From: an uncultured Arsenicibacter sp.
GTDB lineage: Bacteria; Bacteroidota; Bacteroidia; Cytophagales; Spirosomataceae
Direction: 5' to 3'
Length of the DNA stretch: 32,261 nt
Assembly: GCF_945952095.1 (NCBI RefSeq)
Contig: NZ_CAMFHL010000060.1
Span: 1-32,261, forward strand
Part shown: positions 1 through 8,216 of the stretch, piece after piece
Layout of the letters: every line of letters starts with the position of its first letter
Numbering within the stretch: the stretch's first letter is position 1
The notes under the pieces: model-generated
What the model saw: only the letters and a program-made list of their open reading frames with translations
What the model was told of the DNA's origin: nothing
The model's database searches: none
Position numbers and translations under genes: made by a program

Positions 1-54
1 CCGCGATTCCTCCCCGCCGTGAACGAACGGGGTTTCTTCGCGGGGTTCTCATGA
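1..54 (+). CDS. C-terminal end of an unidentified upstream gene (partial)
   Basis: Frame 1 is open from the window edge and ends with TGA at 52-54, leaving 17 visible residues that end in FFAGFS. The stop overlaps the ATG of the histidine kinase at 51-53 in an ATGA arrangement, which is the usual sign of translational coupling and is the main reason to read this as a gene end. The fragment is too short to assign a family. The same stretch has CCCCG and CGGGG arms, so a hairpin or plain intergenic DNA is the alternative. Confidence 0.4.
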   Translation, partial: PRFLPAVNERGFFAGFS

Positions 55-1112
55 ACTGGTCCAATGGCCGGAACACCCTGAAAGTCTGGACACAGGAAGT
101 CCTGATTTTTTTGTTCCTATTCGTACTGATGTCCCTGAACGCATGGAACCGGCTTACTTCCGCAGATGATTTCGGAAGGGCGCTGCTGTTCTTCCTCATC
201 CTGTACGGACAGGCCCAGTTCCATCGGTTTGTCCTGTTTCCGCTCTTGTTTTCCGGGCAGGTCCGGCACTATATTTTCTGGACCGTAACTGCCCTGGTGC
301 CTGGAACATTCCTTGTCTGGGCAGCCAATTACAGGATTTACCCGGAATTATGCCCGCTGGAACAGTGGCGTGAAACAGGGCTTTTTTTACTGGCTACCAG
401 CTTTGTGAGCCTGCTGGTACTGGTTGCTGTTTTTCTGATACAGCGGTTTTATCAGCAACAACAACAGCGCCACGCCGACCAGGTACTCCAGCAGGATGAA
501 CAGATCCGTTTTCTGCATGCCCAGCTCAACCCTCACTTCTTTTTTAACACGCTGAATAACCTGTATGGGATCAGTCTGCACGAGCCCGCCCGCATGCCGG
601 AACTGTTGATGCAGCTATCGAAGCTGATGCGGTATCAGGTCGAAAGCAGCCGCCGGGCATGGGTCACGCTGCAACAGGAAATCGAGTTTATTACCAGCTA
701 CATTACCCTGGAGCAGGAACGGCTGGGAAAACGCTGCCGGATCAGTTACCAGCCCCCGGCAGATGAACCGGCATTACAGAGCTACCAGCTGGCACCTCTG
801 TTGCTTATGCCCCTGGTTGAAAATGCCTTTAAACACGGAACGGGCGACCTTAAAGGCTGCTTTGTCGATATAACGATACACCTGAAACGAAACCGGTTAG
901 ACCTCACGATTAACAACTCACTGCCCGTACATAAACCGGCAGAAGGGTCAACCGGTGTCGGTTTAGAAAACACCCGGAAGCGGCTCGATATGCTGTATCC
1001 GCAACAACATGAACTGGTCCTGCTTCATGAAAACGACCGGTTTATTACCCGTTTAGCCATTCAGTTAACCCAAAGACAACATGCCCGGCCGCTTAACGTG
1101 TTTGATTATTGA
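51..1112 (+). CDS. LytS/YehU-type sensor histidine kinase
   Basis: This is a membrane histidine kinase of the LytS (His_kinase plus HATPase_c) class, expected to phosphorylate the regulator encoded next to it. The N-terminal ~130 residues hold about four hydrophobic segments (near 17-30, 43-66, 74-91 and 110-130). A Gln-rich linker (134-148) follows, then the phosphoacceptor motif LNPHFFFNTLNNLY with His162. The ATP-binding part has the N-box PLVENAFKHG (Asn258) and the G-box TGVGLENTRKR (301-311). The length of 353 residues is normal for the class. There is no extracellular sensor domain, so the signal is probably sensed in or near the membrane. The start at 51 overlaps the preceding stop. 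The 3' end overlaps the response regulator by 32 bases, which fits one transcript. The stimulus cannot be read from the sequence. Confidence 0.92.
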   Translation: MNWSNGRNTLKVWTQEVLIFLFLFVLMSLNAWNRLTSADDFGRALLFFLILYGQAQFHRFVLFPLLFSGQVRHYIFWTVTALVPGTFLVWAANYRIYPELCPLEQWRETGLFLLATSFVSLLVLVAVFLIQRFYQQQQQRHADQVLQQDEQIRFLHAQLNPHFFFNTLNNLYGISLHEPARMPELLMQLSKLMRYQVESSRRAWVTLQQEIEFITSYITLEQERLGKRCRISYQPPADEPALQSYQLAPLLLMPLVENAFKHGTGDLKGCFVDITIHLKRNRLDLTINNSLPVHKPAEGSTGVGLENTRKRLDMLYPQQHELVLLHENDRFITRLAIQLTQRQHARPLNVFDY

Positions 1113-1788
1113 TGACGAGCAGGCTGCTCATTATGTTCTCCGGCATTACATCGGGCAGGTTGATCAGATTGAGCTGGCCGGTAGCTGTTACGATGCCCTT
1201 GAGGCGATTAATTTCCTGCACCGGCAACCCGTTGATCTGCTGTTTCTGGATATTAACATGCCACAGATTACCGGGCTACAGCTGCTTCAGACCCTGGCCC
1301 ACCCGCCCCGCGTCATTTTAACGACGGCTTACTCGGAGTTTGCTCTGGAAAGTTATGACTATGGTGTAGCCGATTATTTACTGAAGCCCATTGAGTTTGC
1401 GCGGTTCCTGAAAGCGGTCGATAAAGTGATCGGCAGCTTATCCGCAGAGCCGAAGCAACCACATGCCCTGCCTGTCAGTACAGCGGGTTCTCTGGTGATC
1501 AAGGTAGACGGCGACCGGATACGAATCAACTATGATGACCTGTTATATGGTCAAAGCTGGGGCAATTACCTGAAGTTATTTACGGCAACGCAGGTCTACA
1601 TTACGCCCCTGACGATGACTGAGCTGGAGCAGCGACTGCCTGACGGCCGGTTTATACGCATACACAAATCCTACCTCGTAGCGCTGGACAAAATCAGGCG
1701 ACTGAGCGGGAATGAGGTGTTTATAGGCGACGCAACCCTACCGGTAGGGCTTACCTACCGGCGTGAGTTAGTGGATCGTCTGCGTTAA
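1081..1788 (+). CDS. LytTR-family response regulator
   Basis: This is a two-component response regulator with an N-terminal receiver domain (about 5-120) and a C-terminal LytTR DNA-binding domain (about 135-235). The receiver shows the acidic pair in LIIDDEQ (10-13), the phosphoacceptor Asp57 in LLFLDINMP, and the conserved Lys in DYLLKPIEF. The LytTR part contains the typical RIHKSYLVALDKI stretch. The length of 235 residues is standard. The ATG at 1081 lies inside the end of the kinase gene, and this start keeps the first beta strand of the receiver intact. The next gene converges from the other strand, with only 15 bases between the two stop codons. The target promoters are not evident. 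The pair could control loci outside this window. Confidence 0.92.
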   Translation: MPGRLTCLIIDDEQAAHYVLRHYIGQVDQIELAGSCYDALEAINFLHRQPVDLLFLDINMPQITGLQLLQTLAHPPRVILTTAYSEFALESYDYGVADYLLKPIEFARFLKAVDKVIGSLSAEPKQPHALPVSTAGSLVIKVDGDRIRINYDDLLYGQSWGNYLKLFTATQVYITPLTMTELEQRLPDGRFIRIHKSYLVALDKIRRLSGNEVFIGDATLPVGLTYRRELVDRLR

Positions 1789-1803
1789 CCGTTCGCTGAG
1801 GGA

Positions 1804-3282
1804 TCATGACGTAGCTTGCTTACCATCCGTATACAGCTTAATGCCCGGCGTAAGGCCGAAGCTGTTCCGCAAGGCGACCCGCGCCGCATGATAGCCACAC
1901 ATGCCGTGAACACCGCCGCCCGGCGGAGTTGACGACGAGCAGATGTATAGGTGTTTGGCGGAGGTTGCATACGGACTCAGGCTGATGGTCGGGCGGGTAA
2001 ACAACTGGCCGATGTCGATCATCCCGCCGCCAATATCGCCCCCGATAAAATTCGGGTTCCAGGCTTCGATCTGGGCGGTATTCATTGTATGCCGTGCCAG
2101 AATCAGGTCGCGGAAGCCGGGAGCTACCCGCTCAACCTGCTGTTCGATAAGTCCGGTCATATCGGCCGTCGAGCCGTTGGGCACGTGGCAGTACGCCCAG
2201 CCGGTATGTTTTCCTTCGGGTGCCCGCGTCGGGTCAAAGAGACTTTGCTGGGCCAGAAGCACATAGGGTTTGTCAGACAGCTTGCCATCATAAATAGCCT
2301 GTTCTCCCGCCGCAATGTTGTCGAGCGTTCCGCCGAGGTGCAGGGTTCCGGCTTTGTGACACAACGGATTTTTCCAGGGAATCGGCCCATCAAGGGCCCA
2401 GTCAATTTTAAAGATGCCGGCTCCATACCGGAAGCGCTCCAGTTGTCCCCGATACACCCCGGAAAATTCCTGACCGGCGATGCGCAGGAGCTGCTTCGGC
2501 GTAAGATCAAACAAAACCGCCTTTGCTTCGGGGATGTCCTTCATTGAGCGAACCTCAACATCAGTCCGGATTTCGCCGCCAAGCGACTTAAAATAAGAGG
2601 CCAGTGCATTCGCAATGGCCTGCGACCCTCCTTTGGGCAGCGGCCAGCCATGCCGGTGACCGGCGGCCATCAGCACCAGGGCAATGGCTGAGGTAGTCAG
2701 GTTGGTAAGCGGTAAAACCGAGTGGGCAGCCATGCCAGCCAGTAACCCTTGTGCTTCAGGCGTTTTAAACCGTTTTACCAGCTGTGTAACCGGCAATAAG
2801 GCATTGAGCCCGAACTGTGCCAGATCAATCGGGTGATCCGGCCAGCGAAGGGGTCCCAGCAGATCGGGCGCCAGCGTCGGCCATCTGGCAACAATCGATG
2901 AGAATAGCGCCTGGTACGCCTTCGCGTCTTCACCCAGCAACCTTGCCGTTTCCGTTACCGACCCTTTCAGAACCGCTACCCGCCCGTTTTCAAAAGGATG
3001 GGCGGCGGCGATTTCCGGAACGATAAATGACAGGCCATGTTCATGTAAGGGCAAGCTCCGGAAAAACGGTGATCCCGCCGCCATCGGGTGAATGGCCGAC
3101 CCGATATCATGCACGAAGCCGGGCAAGGTCAGTTCCGCTGAGCGGGTTCCGCCGCCAATGGTGGGGCGCGCCTCCAGTATCAAAACCGATAGTCCGGCAT
3201 GTGCCAGAACGATGCCGGCACTCAGGCCATTCGGACCGGACCCGACTACGACGGCATCATATTTCTTTTGTAAATCACTCAT
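1804..3282 (-). CDS. FAD-dependent oxidoreductase, phytoene desaturase/PYROXD2-like
   Basis: This 492-residue flavoprotein has an N-terminal Rossmann dinucleotide fold, VVVGSGPNGLSAG (11-23), followed by LILEARPTIGGGTRS and the family-typical GFVHDIGSAIHP. Near the C terminus is STTPPGGGVHGMCGYHAAR, the usual end of the phytoene-dehydrogenase/PYROXD2-like amine-oxidase superfamily. Such enzymes oxidise or isomerise lipophilic substrates, but the substrate cannot be told from sequence. It is the last gene of a minus-strand operon: its ATG overlaps the stop of the SoxC-like gene by 4 bases (3279-3282), so translation is probably coupled. No signal peptide is visible, so a cytoplasmic or membrane-peripheral place is expected. 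A link to carotenoid biosynthesis is unlikely, because no crtB, crtE or similar gene is nearby. Confidence 0.85.
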   Translation of the reverse strand: MSDLQKKYDAVVVGSGPNGLSAGIVLAHAGLSVLILEARPTIGGGTRSAELTLPGFVHDIGSAIHPMAAGSPFFRSLPLHEHGLSFIVPEIAAAHPFENGRVAVLKGSVTETARLLGEDAKAYQALFSSIVARWPTLAPDLLGPLRWPDHPIDLAQFGLNALLPVTQLVKRFKTPEAQGLLAGMAAHSVLPLTNLTTSAIALVLMAAGHRHGWPLPKGGSQAIANALASYFKSLGGEIRTDVEVRSMKDIPEAKAVLFDLTPKQLLRIAGQEFSGVYRGQLERFRYGAGIFKIDWALDGPIPWKNPLCHKAGTLHLGGTLDNIAAGEQAIYDGKLSDKPYVLLAQQSLFDPTRAPEGKHTGWAYCHVPNGSTADMTGLIEQQVERVAPGFRDLILARHTMNTAQIEAWNPNFIGGDIGGGMIDIGQLFTRPTISLSPYATSAKHLYICSSSTPPGGGVHGMCGYHAARVALRNSFGLTPGIKLYTDGKQATS

Positions 3283-4508
3283 CGCCAGCTTTCTGGTTTA
3301 TGCAGTACGCGCCCGTCCGGTTTCAGCAGCCAGCCCGTTACCGGATTCAGGTGATAACCACCCATCTCAGGCCCCCTGGCAGCCAGCAGTTGCTGCATGG
3401 TCGGCTGGGTATAGCCGGTATCGTCGGTCACGCGGCTACTGATTACGGTTTCGGTGCCGTTCCAATGCCAAAGGTACCGAAAACGGACGTGGGCTTTATC
3501 CAGCACCGGCTCCTGTAGTTCGGCAATTGCCCAGGTTTTACCGCCGTTGGTGCTGATTTCTACTTTGCGGACTTTCCCGCGACCGCTCCAGGCCAGTCCC
3601 TTAATTTCGATCCAGCCCCGCTCAACTGTTGCCGGAAAGGCCGGAAACGTGATAATCGAACGGGCATCCATGTCAAAACTGAATTGCCGGATTTTGCCGT
3701 CGCGGATACCTTCTGTGTACTTCGACGTTTCTTCGCGGGTTTGCCAGGGGGAGTCTCCCAGTTCCAGCCGCCGGAGCCATTTAACGTTGGTATTGCCTTC
3801 CCAGCCCGGCAAAAACAGGCGGACGGGATACCCTTGCTCCGGCCGCAGTGCTTCACCGTTTTGTGCATAGGCAATAATGGCATCGTCCCAACCTTTCGTA
3901 ACCGGAATGCTGCGGGTCATCAGGGCGGCATCGCCTCCCTCGGCCAGAAACCACGATGCACCCGGCCTGACACCGACCTCCCGGAACAGCGTTGACAGCC
4001 GGACACCGGTCCACTCGCTCTGACTGGTCAGCCCGCAAATATCCTGCGGAGACAGTTCCTCCTTACCCGAGCGGAAATTGCCCGAACATTCCAGAAACGC
4101 AATTCGGGACACGCCCGGAAACCGTTTTAAATCGGCCAGCGTAAACACCACCGGACGTTCCACCATGCCGTGAATGACGAGCTTATAGGTTGCCGGATCA
4201 ATCGCTGGAACGCCGTTATGATGCCGTTCAAAGTGGAGGTCGGACGGGGTGATGATGCCGTGAAAATCCTGTAGCGGTGAACGGGATGAAATATCGGACG
4301 GCTTTTTAATCAGTTTTTCAAAATGCGACCGTGTACCAATTTCACCCGGCGGCGTACCGGGTACTTTGGCCGGATCGTCAACCTTGAAAAACGATACCGG
4401 TACTCCGGTCTGAACGGCTTTAGCAAACGATGTTTTGAGGATGGCCACGGCGGCGGTAGCCATACCTCCCAGGGCTGTCCGTCGTTTAATTGCGTTTTTT
4501 TGCTGCAT
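3279..4508 (-). CDS. soxC: SoxC-like molybdenum sulfite/sulfane dehydrogenase
   Basis: This 409-residue protein belongs to the sulfite oxidase family of molybdopterin enzymes. It starts with a twin-arginine type leader (KRRTALGG at 8-15 followed by a hydrophobic stretch), consistent with Tat export of a folded cofactor protein to the periplasm. The Mo-binding domain has ERHHNGVPAIDP (94-105) and FLECSGN with Cys141, the expected molybdenum ligand. The motifs MTRSIPV, ALRPEQGYPVRL and GWEGNTNVKWLRRLE are those I recall from SoxC. The C-terminal third (GLAWSGRGKVRKVEIS and onward) is the Mo-co oxidoreductase dimerisation domain. In known systems SoxC oxidises SoxYZ-bound sulfane sulfur with SoxD, while relatives oxidise free sulfite. 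SoxYZ is absent here, so the true substrate is open. The gene lies 5 bases after the cytochrome gene. Confidence 0.88.
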   Translation of the reverse strand: MQQKNAIKRRTALGGMATAAVAILKTSFAKAVQTGVPVSFFKVDDPAKVPGTPPGEIGTRSHFEKLIKKPSDISSRSPLQDFHGIITPSDLHFERHHNGVPAIDPATYKLVIHGMVERPVVFTLADLKRFPGVSRIAFLECSGNFRSGKEELSPQDICGLTSQSEWTGVRLSTLFREVGVRPGASWFLAEGGDAALMTRSIPVTKGWDDAIIAYAQNGEALRPEQGYPVRLFLPGWEGNTNVKWLRRLELGDSPWQTREETSKYTEGIRDGKIRQFSFDMDARSIITFPAFPATVERGWIEIKGLAWSGRGKVRKVEISTNGGKTWAIAELQEPVLDKAHVRFRYLWHWNGTETVISSRVTDDTGYTQPTMQQLLAARGPEMGGYHLNPVTGWLLKPDGRVLHKPESWR

Positions 4509-4513
4509 ACACG

Positions 4514-5092
4514 TTACTTAACAACGGCTCCGCCGGTGCGGTCATCGGGTACAAATAAAGGTCTGGCCGGCATGCTGACGGCTGGCAACGATTTTGCGTT
4601 GAGGGTTGCGGTCGAGTCAATCAGCCCGTTTGCGCGCAGCAGGAAGGCAGTCAGGTGATATACTTCCTGATCAGATAAACTGCCCGGCGCATTGAACGGC
4701 ATACTCCGCCGGATATAATCGAACAAAGTAGTCGCGTAGGGCCAGTACGTACCGATTGTCTTTTCTTTCGGCTTCTGCGGATTTCTGACCAGTCGGTTTT
4801 GCGGCCCTTCGCCCTGCAAACCGTGGCAGGCCGCGCATTTTGCCCGGTAAATCGCTTGTCCGGACACGGCATTACCCGAACCGGCCGGAAGCCCTGTCCC
4901 GTCCGGCTTTATGTCAATGTCCCATGCGCGGATGTCGGCGGGTGTAGCGGGCCGGCCGATACAGAAGCGGGCAGGCAGTACCAGCGAGTCAGCCCGTAAC
5001 GCAGGTATCCTCTCCGGACGCGTTCCGGCATACTGCCTGAAAACGGTTCCGGAGAGGATCAGTCCTGATAGAAGTAGCAAACTAATGCGCAT
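4514..5092 (-). CDS. soxD: SoxD-like monohaem cytochrome c
   Basis: This is an exported class I cytochrome c of 192 residues, with a short hydrophobic signal (1-15). One haem-binding motif, CAACH (Cys86, Cys89, His90), is present, and Met131 in RRSMPFNAPGSLSD is the likely sixth iron ligand. The segment GRPATPADIRAWDIDIKPDG before the haem motif resembles the linker I recall from SoxD, the electron acceptor of SoxC. Its position directly upstream of the SoxC-like gene (5-base gap) supports that pairing. Classical proteobacterial SoxD is about twice as long and carries two haems, so this is a short monohaem form. It should pass electrons from the molybdenum centre to a terminal oxidase or a quinone-linked partner, perhaps the DoxX-like proteins encoded upstream. 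Confidence 0.82.
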   Translation of the reverse strand: MRISLLLLSGLILSGTVFRQYAGTRPERIPALRADSLVLPARFCIGRPATPADIRAWDIDIKPDGTGLPAGSGNAVSGQAIYRAKCAACHGLQGEGPQNRLVRNPQKPKEKTIGTYWPYATTLFDYIRRSMPFNAPGSLSDQEVYHLTAFLLRANGLIDSTATLNAKSLPAVSMPARPLFVPDDRTGGAVVK

Positions 5093-5094
5093 CG

Positions 5095-6735
5095 TTAATA
5101 ACTGCCGGCCTGTAAGGTGCTCTCCGACAGGGCATATTTCCGGTTAAAGCGGTCCAGGACCACGTAAATTGAATCCTTGTTTTCATTGATACCGGTTAAG
5201 ATAACCCGCGATCCGTCGGTGGTTTGGTAGTGCAGAATCATCCGGTTGCGTTTGCCATCCCGTTTGGACTCTGACCGTATGCCTTTGGTCCGGCGGGTTG
5301 ACCGGGCCAGCGGATCAATTTTGGGGTCTTCCGGACCAATTGCTGCCAGGGCTTGCTTCGGAATCCAGTTATCTTCGGCTGCCGGCTTTTTCGCTGTCTT
5401 TTTATCGTCGTTCAGCGCTTCACGCCCTTCCGGATCGCCTTCGCGGTATTTGTCCTGCAAGTACAGCACATGCTGCTGAGGATCAGCATCGTAATAAAAG
5501 ACCCGCTGCCCTCCGGCAACACCGGTCAGCTCAAAGGTCCGGTTAACGTCCCGCATCGGCGACCCGCCCCCGTTCGACAAATCAAGCGGTACGGCCCTGT
5601 TGGTCTTAAACGTCAGGGTAGACCATTTTTCAAACGTCGCTTCTTTCCAGCGGACCGTATCGAGCGGGGAATACGGCAGCAGTTTACCGTTTAACTTAAA
5701 TTCCGTGACGTGGTAGTTGCCCCGCAGCGCCGCGACACCCTTCTGCGCCGGTTGCTTGTACGGATCATACCGGAAATTGACGTACTGAATCCAGAACAGC
5801 AGCACGATAAAAATACCGATGGTAGCTGTCTTCAGGCCAATCCGCATGAATCGCTGCCAGGGCTTCGTTAACGCCGGATAGTAAACCGACGGAATTGTAT
5901 ACTGTTCCCGGATCAGCAGGTTATACAGCGAAGGGATATAATCGATCAGCAGAAAGGCCGCCAGTAAGACAAAGTAGGAACTGTAAATGTGTACGCCGCC
6001 ATCATAGGCAAGGTTCACATAAACAATGTCGGCCAGCGCGCCGAACAGCAGGATGGCTCCCCAGAACGTGGTGGCACGGAAGAACAGGAGCGCACCGGCC
6101 AGTACCTCCACCACGCCGGTGAAAACTTCGTACCAGGGAACAATCCCGATTGAGAGCCAGTAAATTTTCTGTGCGGTAAGGTCGCCGAAGTTGGTATTGA
6201 GCAATCCCAGCGACGGATAGGGCAACTGCGTCGGCATCAGTTTGGTATACCCGAAGCCGATGATGCCGATGCCGGCACGGTACCTGGCAACCACCCGTAA
6301 CCAGTAATACAGGGTCCGGTATTGGGTCGGGGATGGCTTACGGAGTTGGTCTGCCGCCGTCCAGATCAGCCCGATTACGGTCGAAACGGCGAGAATAAAC
6401 AGCCATTCACCATATCCCAGCCACGCAGGCCACCAGGCGACGCCACGCCCCAGCAACGATGGCTGAAACCGGGCAATGTCGTACAGGTCGCGGTAATGCA
6501 GGTGCAGCCAGTCGAGCGAAAAGGCGTTTTTGTACCAGTTCCAGCTGTTCGGAATGGCAAAAATAAGAATAAACGGCACGGCAATCCTGAAGAGAAGCAG
6601 TTGCCATCCGGACCAGTTGCCGGCCGTATTACCGGTATCTGTGTCGGCTGACGGATGCAGAATTGCGTCTCCGGAAACGGTCTCGTTTTGAGCCACCGGC
6701 TCAATGCCGGCGGTTGATTGGTTAATCACAGACAT
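5095..6735 (-). CDS. DoxX-like integral membrane protein, long form
   Basis: This 546-residue membrane protein resembles the DoxX/DoxD superfamily. An N-terminal hydrophilic leader (1-40) is followed by several membrane segments, among them LLLFRIAVPFILIFAI, WLFILAVSTVIGLIW, RAGIGIIGFGYTKLM, VVEVLAGALLFF and IGIFIVLLFWIQYV. The remaining ~210 residues are mostly soluble, include a Lys-rich insert near 450-470, and end with DRFNRKYALSE. The core YYWLRVxxRYR, IGFGYTKxxP, LNTxxGD and SIGIVPxYE matches the next gene upstream, so the two are tandem paralogues. DoxD and DoxA form thiosulfate:quinone oxidoreductase in Acidianus, and related DoxX proteins occur in redox systems. The role here is inferred from its place 2 bases before the SoxD-like cytochrome gene. 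Confidence 0.78.
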   Translation of the reverse strand: MSVINQSTAGIEPVAQNETVSGDAILHPSADTDTGNTAGNWSGWQLLLFRIAVPFILIFAIPNSWNWYKNAFSLDWLHLHYRDLYDIARFQPSLLGRGVAWWPAWLGYGEWLFILAVSTVIGLIWTAADQLRKPSPTQYRTLYYWLRVVARYRAGIGIIGFGYTKLMPTQLPYPSLGLLNTNFGDLTAQKIYWLSIGIVPWYEVFTGVVEVLAGALLFFRATTFWGAILLFGALADIVYVNLAYDGGVHIYSSYFVLLAAFLLIDYIPSLYNLLIREQYTIPSVYYPALTKPWQRFMRIGLKTATIGIFIVLLFWIQYVNFRYDPYKQPAQKGVAALRGNYHVTEFKLNGKLLPYSPLDTVRWKEATFEKWSTLTFKTNRAVPLDLSNGGGSPMRDVNRTFELTGVAGGQRVFYYDADPQQHVLYLQDKYREGDPEGREALNDDKKTAKKPAAEDNWIPKQALAAIGPEDPKIDPLARSTRRTKGIRSESKRDGKRNRMILHYQTTDGSRVILTGINENKDSIYVVLDRFNRKYALSESTLQAGSY

Positions 6736-6752
6736 GATGAGCAGGGTTTTGG

Positions 6753-8105
6753 TTAGAGGACAACCCGCTGACGGCGGCCGGTTTTACGGGCTTCTTTCAG
6801 CAGATACTTCCTGTTGATTTTTTCGAGTGCGATATGCAGCGAATCACCGGCGCTGTTGGTTCCGTGCAGGTAAATCTGCGTGCTGTCGGGCTGCTCAAAC
6901 CGTAGCGTCAGTACATCGCCGGCCAGCGCTTTATTCCGGTTTTTCAGCACCAGTTGCCGCGAGGCCGGATTATAGGAATAGTGATAATAGTGTCTGCCAC
7001 CGGAGCCCGCCAATTCGTAGTTCCGGTCTTCATCCCGTTTATAAATTTCCTCAGTTCCGGCCTCCGCCAGCGGTACCGGCTGATTAGACTTAATGCTGAT
7101 GGTTGCCCATTTTTCAAAAACCACATCCTGCCAGCGCACCGGATCGGTTTCTGAATAGGGAAGCACGGTGTTATTCACTTTAAACTCACGTACATTGTAA
7201 ACACCGGCAGTTCCGGCCAGTCCTTTTTCCGCAGGGAAGTGATACGGCCCTTTTTTGTAGCCGGCATAGGCTTTATACCCGTAAATACCAACGAAGAACA
7301 GGACGAATGCGGTTTTCAGGCCAACTCTGAGTGACCGTTGCCACGAAGCCGACAGGACAGGTTTAAACCGGTTAGGCAGCGTGGCTTTCTCCAGACTGAT
7401 GAGCGTAAATAACCGGACGGCATCAAACGCAAACAGGTACAGCGCTATCACAATCAGATAGAGGCTATAAACGTATTCGCCGCCCTCATAGGCCAGGTTG
7501 GAGACGAAAACATTGCCCGTAAACGGCAGGATTACCAAGGTACCGATGGTGGCTGTTTTCCGGTTCAGCAACAACAGCGCACCGATGATCTCAACCAGCC
7601 CCAGAAACGATTCGTAAGAGGGTACAATACCGAGACTCAGAGAGAATAACTTCCAGGCCGAAAAGTCGCCATACGCCGTATTCAGATTACTGATCGACGG
7701 AAACGGGGCCTGTAAAGGGAAAAATTTTATGAAGCCATAGCCGAGAATACCGAGCGCGAGCCGGTAACGCAACAGTACCCGCAACCAGTAGTAGAGCCGG
7801 TCATAGCCGGTCGCCCGGTTGTCCCGCAGACTCCAGACAATAGCACCGATCAGGGCTATGCCGGCGAGAACGGCCCAGTTCAAAAAGGTATCTCCGCCTG
7901 CAAAAAATGTTGGCTGATAGCGGGTTAAGTAAAATATATCCCCGTAACTGAGGTCGCTCCACCGGATTGAAAACAACAGGCGGTAGTACTTCCAGTCCAG
8001 TGGAAATGCCTGTAGGATAAAGTACAGGAAGGTAAACCGAAACAGATACTTCTCCGCATTGGTCCAGGCAGGTCTGTTTGTATATGTGTGATCAATAATA
8101 CCCAT
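6753..8105 (-). CDS. DoxX-like integral membrane protein, short form
   Basis: This 450-residue paralogue of the following gene is the first gene of the sulfur-redox operon. About six or seven hydrophobic segments fill residues 20-290, with the shared signatures YYWLRVLLRYR, LGILGYGFIKFFP, NLNTAYGDFSA, SLGIVPSYESFLGLVEIIGALLLL and NLAYEGGEYVYSLY. The C-terminal ~160 residues form a soluble domain ending in EKINRKYLLKEA, matching the end of the long form but without its Lys-rich insert. No signal peptide is needed, because the N-terminal region enters the membrane directly. The gap to the next gene is 17 bases. The conserved pairing suggests a heterodimer, perhaps a quinone-interacting membrane anchor for the exported SoxC/SoxD-like enzymes. 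That role is inference. Confidence 0.78.
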   Translation of the reverse strand: MGIIDHTYTNRPAWTNAEKYLFRFTFLYFILQAFPLDWKYYRLLFSIRWSDLSYGDIFYLTRYQPTFFAGGDTFLNWAVLAGIALIGAIVWSLRDNRATGYDRLYYWLRVLLRYRLALGILGYGFIKFFPLQAPFPSISNLNTAYGDFSAWKLFSLSLGIVPSYESFLGLVEIIGALLLLNRKTATIGTLVILPFTGNVFVSNLAYEGGEYVYSLYLIVIALYLFAFDAVRLFTLISLEKATLPNRFKPVLSASWQRSLRVGLKTAFVLFFVGIYGYKAYAGYKKGPYHFPAEKGLAGTAGVYNVREFKVNNTVLPYSETDPVRWQDVVFEKWATISIKSNQPVPLAEAGTEEIYKRDEDRNYELAGSGGRHYYHYSYNPASRQLVLKNRNKALAGDVLTLRFEQPDSTQIYLHGTNSAGDSLHIALEKINRKYLLKEARKTGRRQRVVL

Positions 8106-8158
8106 AGGTATACTAGTTTAAATAACAAAGCAATACGATCAGGTTCGTGCAGCATAAT

Positions 8159-8183
8159 CCCCGGCAACAGTTTGTTGCCGGGG
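8159..8183 (-). terminator. Strong hairpin between two minus-strand operons
   Basis: There is a perfect 10-bp stem, CCCCGGCAAC at 8159-8168 paired with GTTGCCGGGG at 8174-8183, with a 5-base loop. It sits between the stop of the cyanophycinase-like gene (8217) and the start of the DoxX operon (8105), where a terminator for the SusCD transcript would be expected. A long U tract is missing on the minus strand (ATTATGC follows), so it could instead be a processing or mRNA-stabilising hairpin. Confidence 0.55.
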
Positions 8184-8216
8184 AGCGGGTAAGGGTTAGC
8201 TGGGGTTAGTTTTTTA

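Noticed and set aside
3027..3518. 163-residue plus-strand frame over the FAD/SoxC-like junction
   Set aside because: It overlaps two well-supported genes on the other strand and has low-complexity basic composition typical of a shadow frame.
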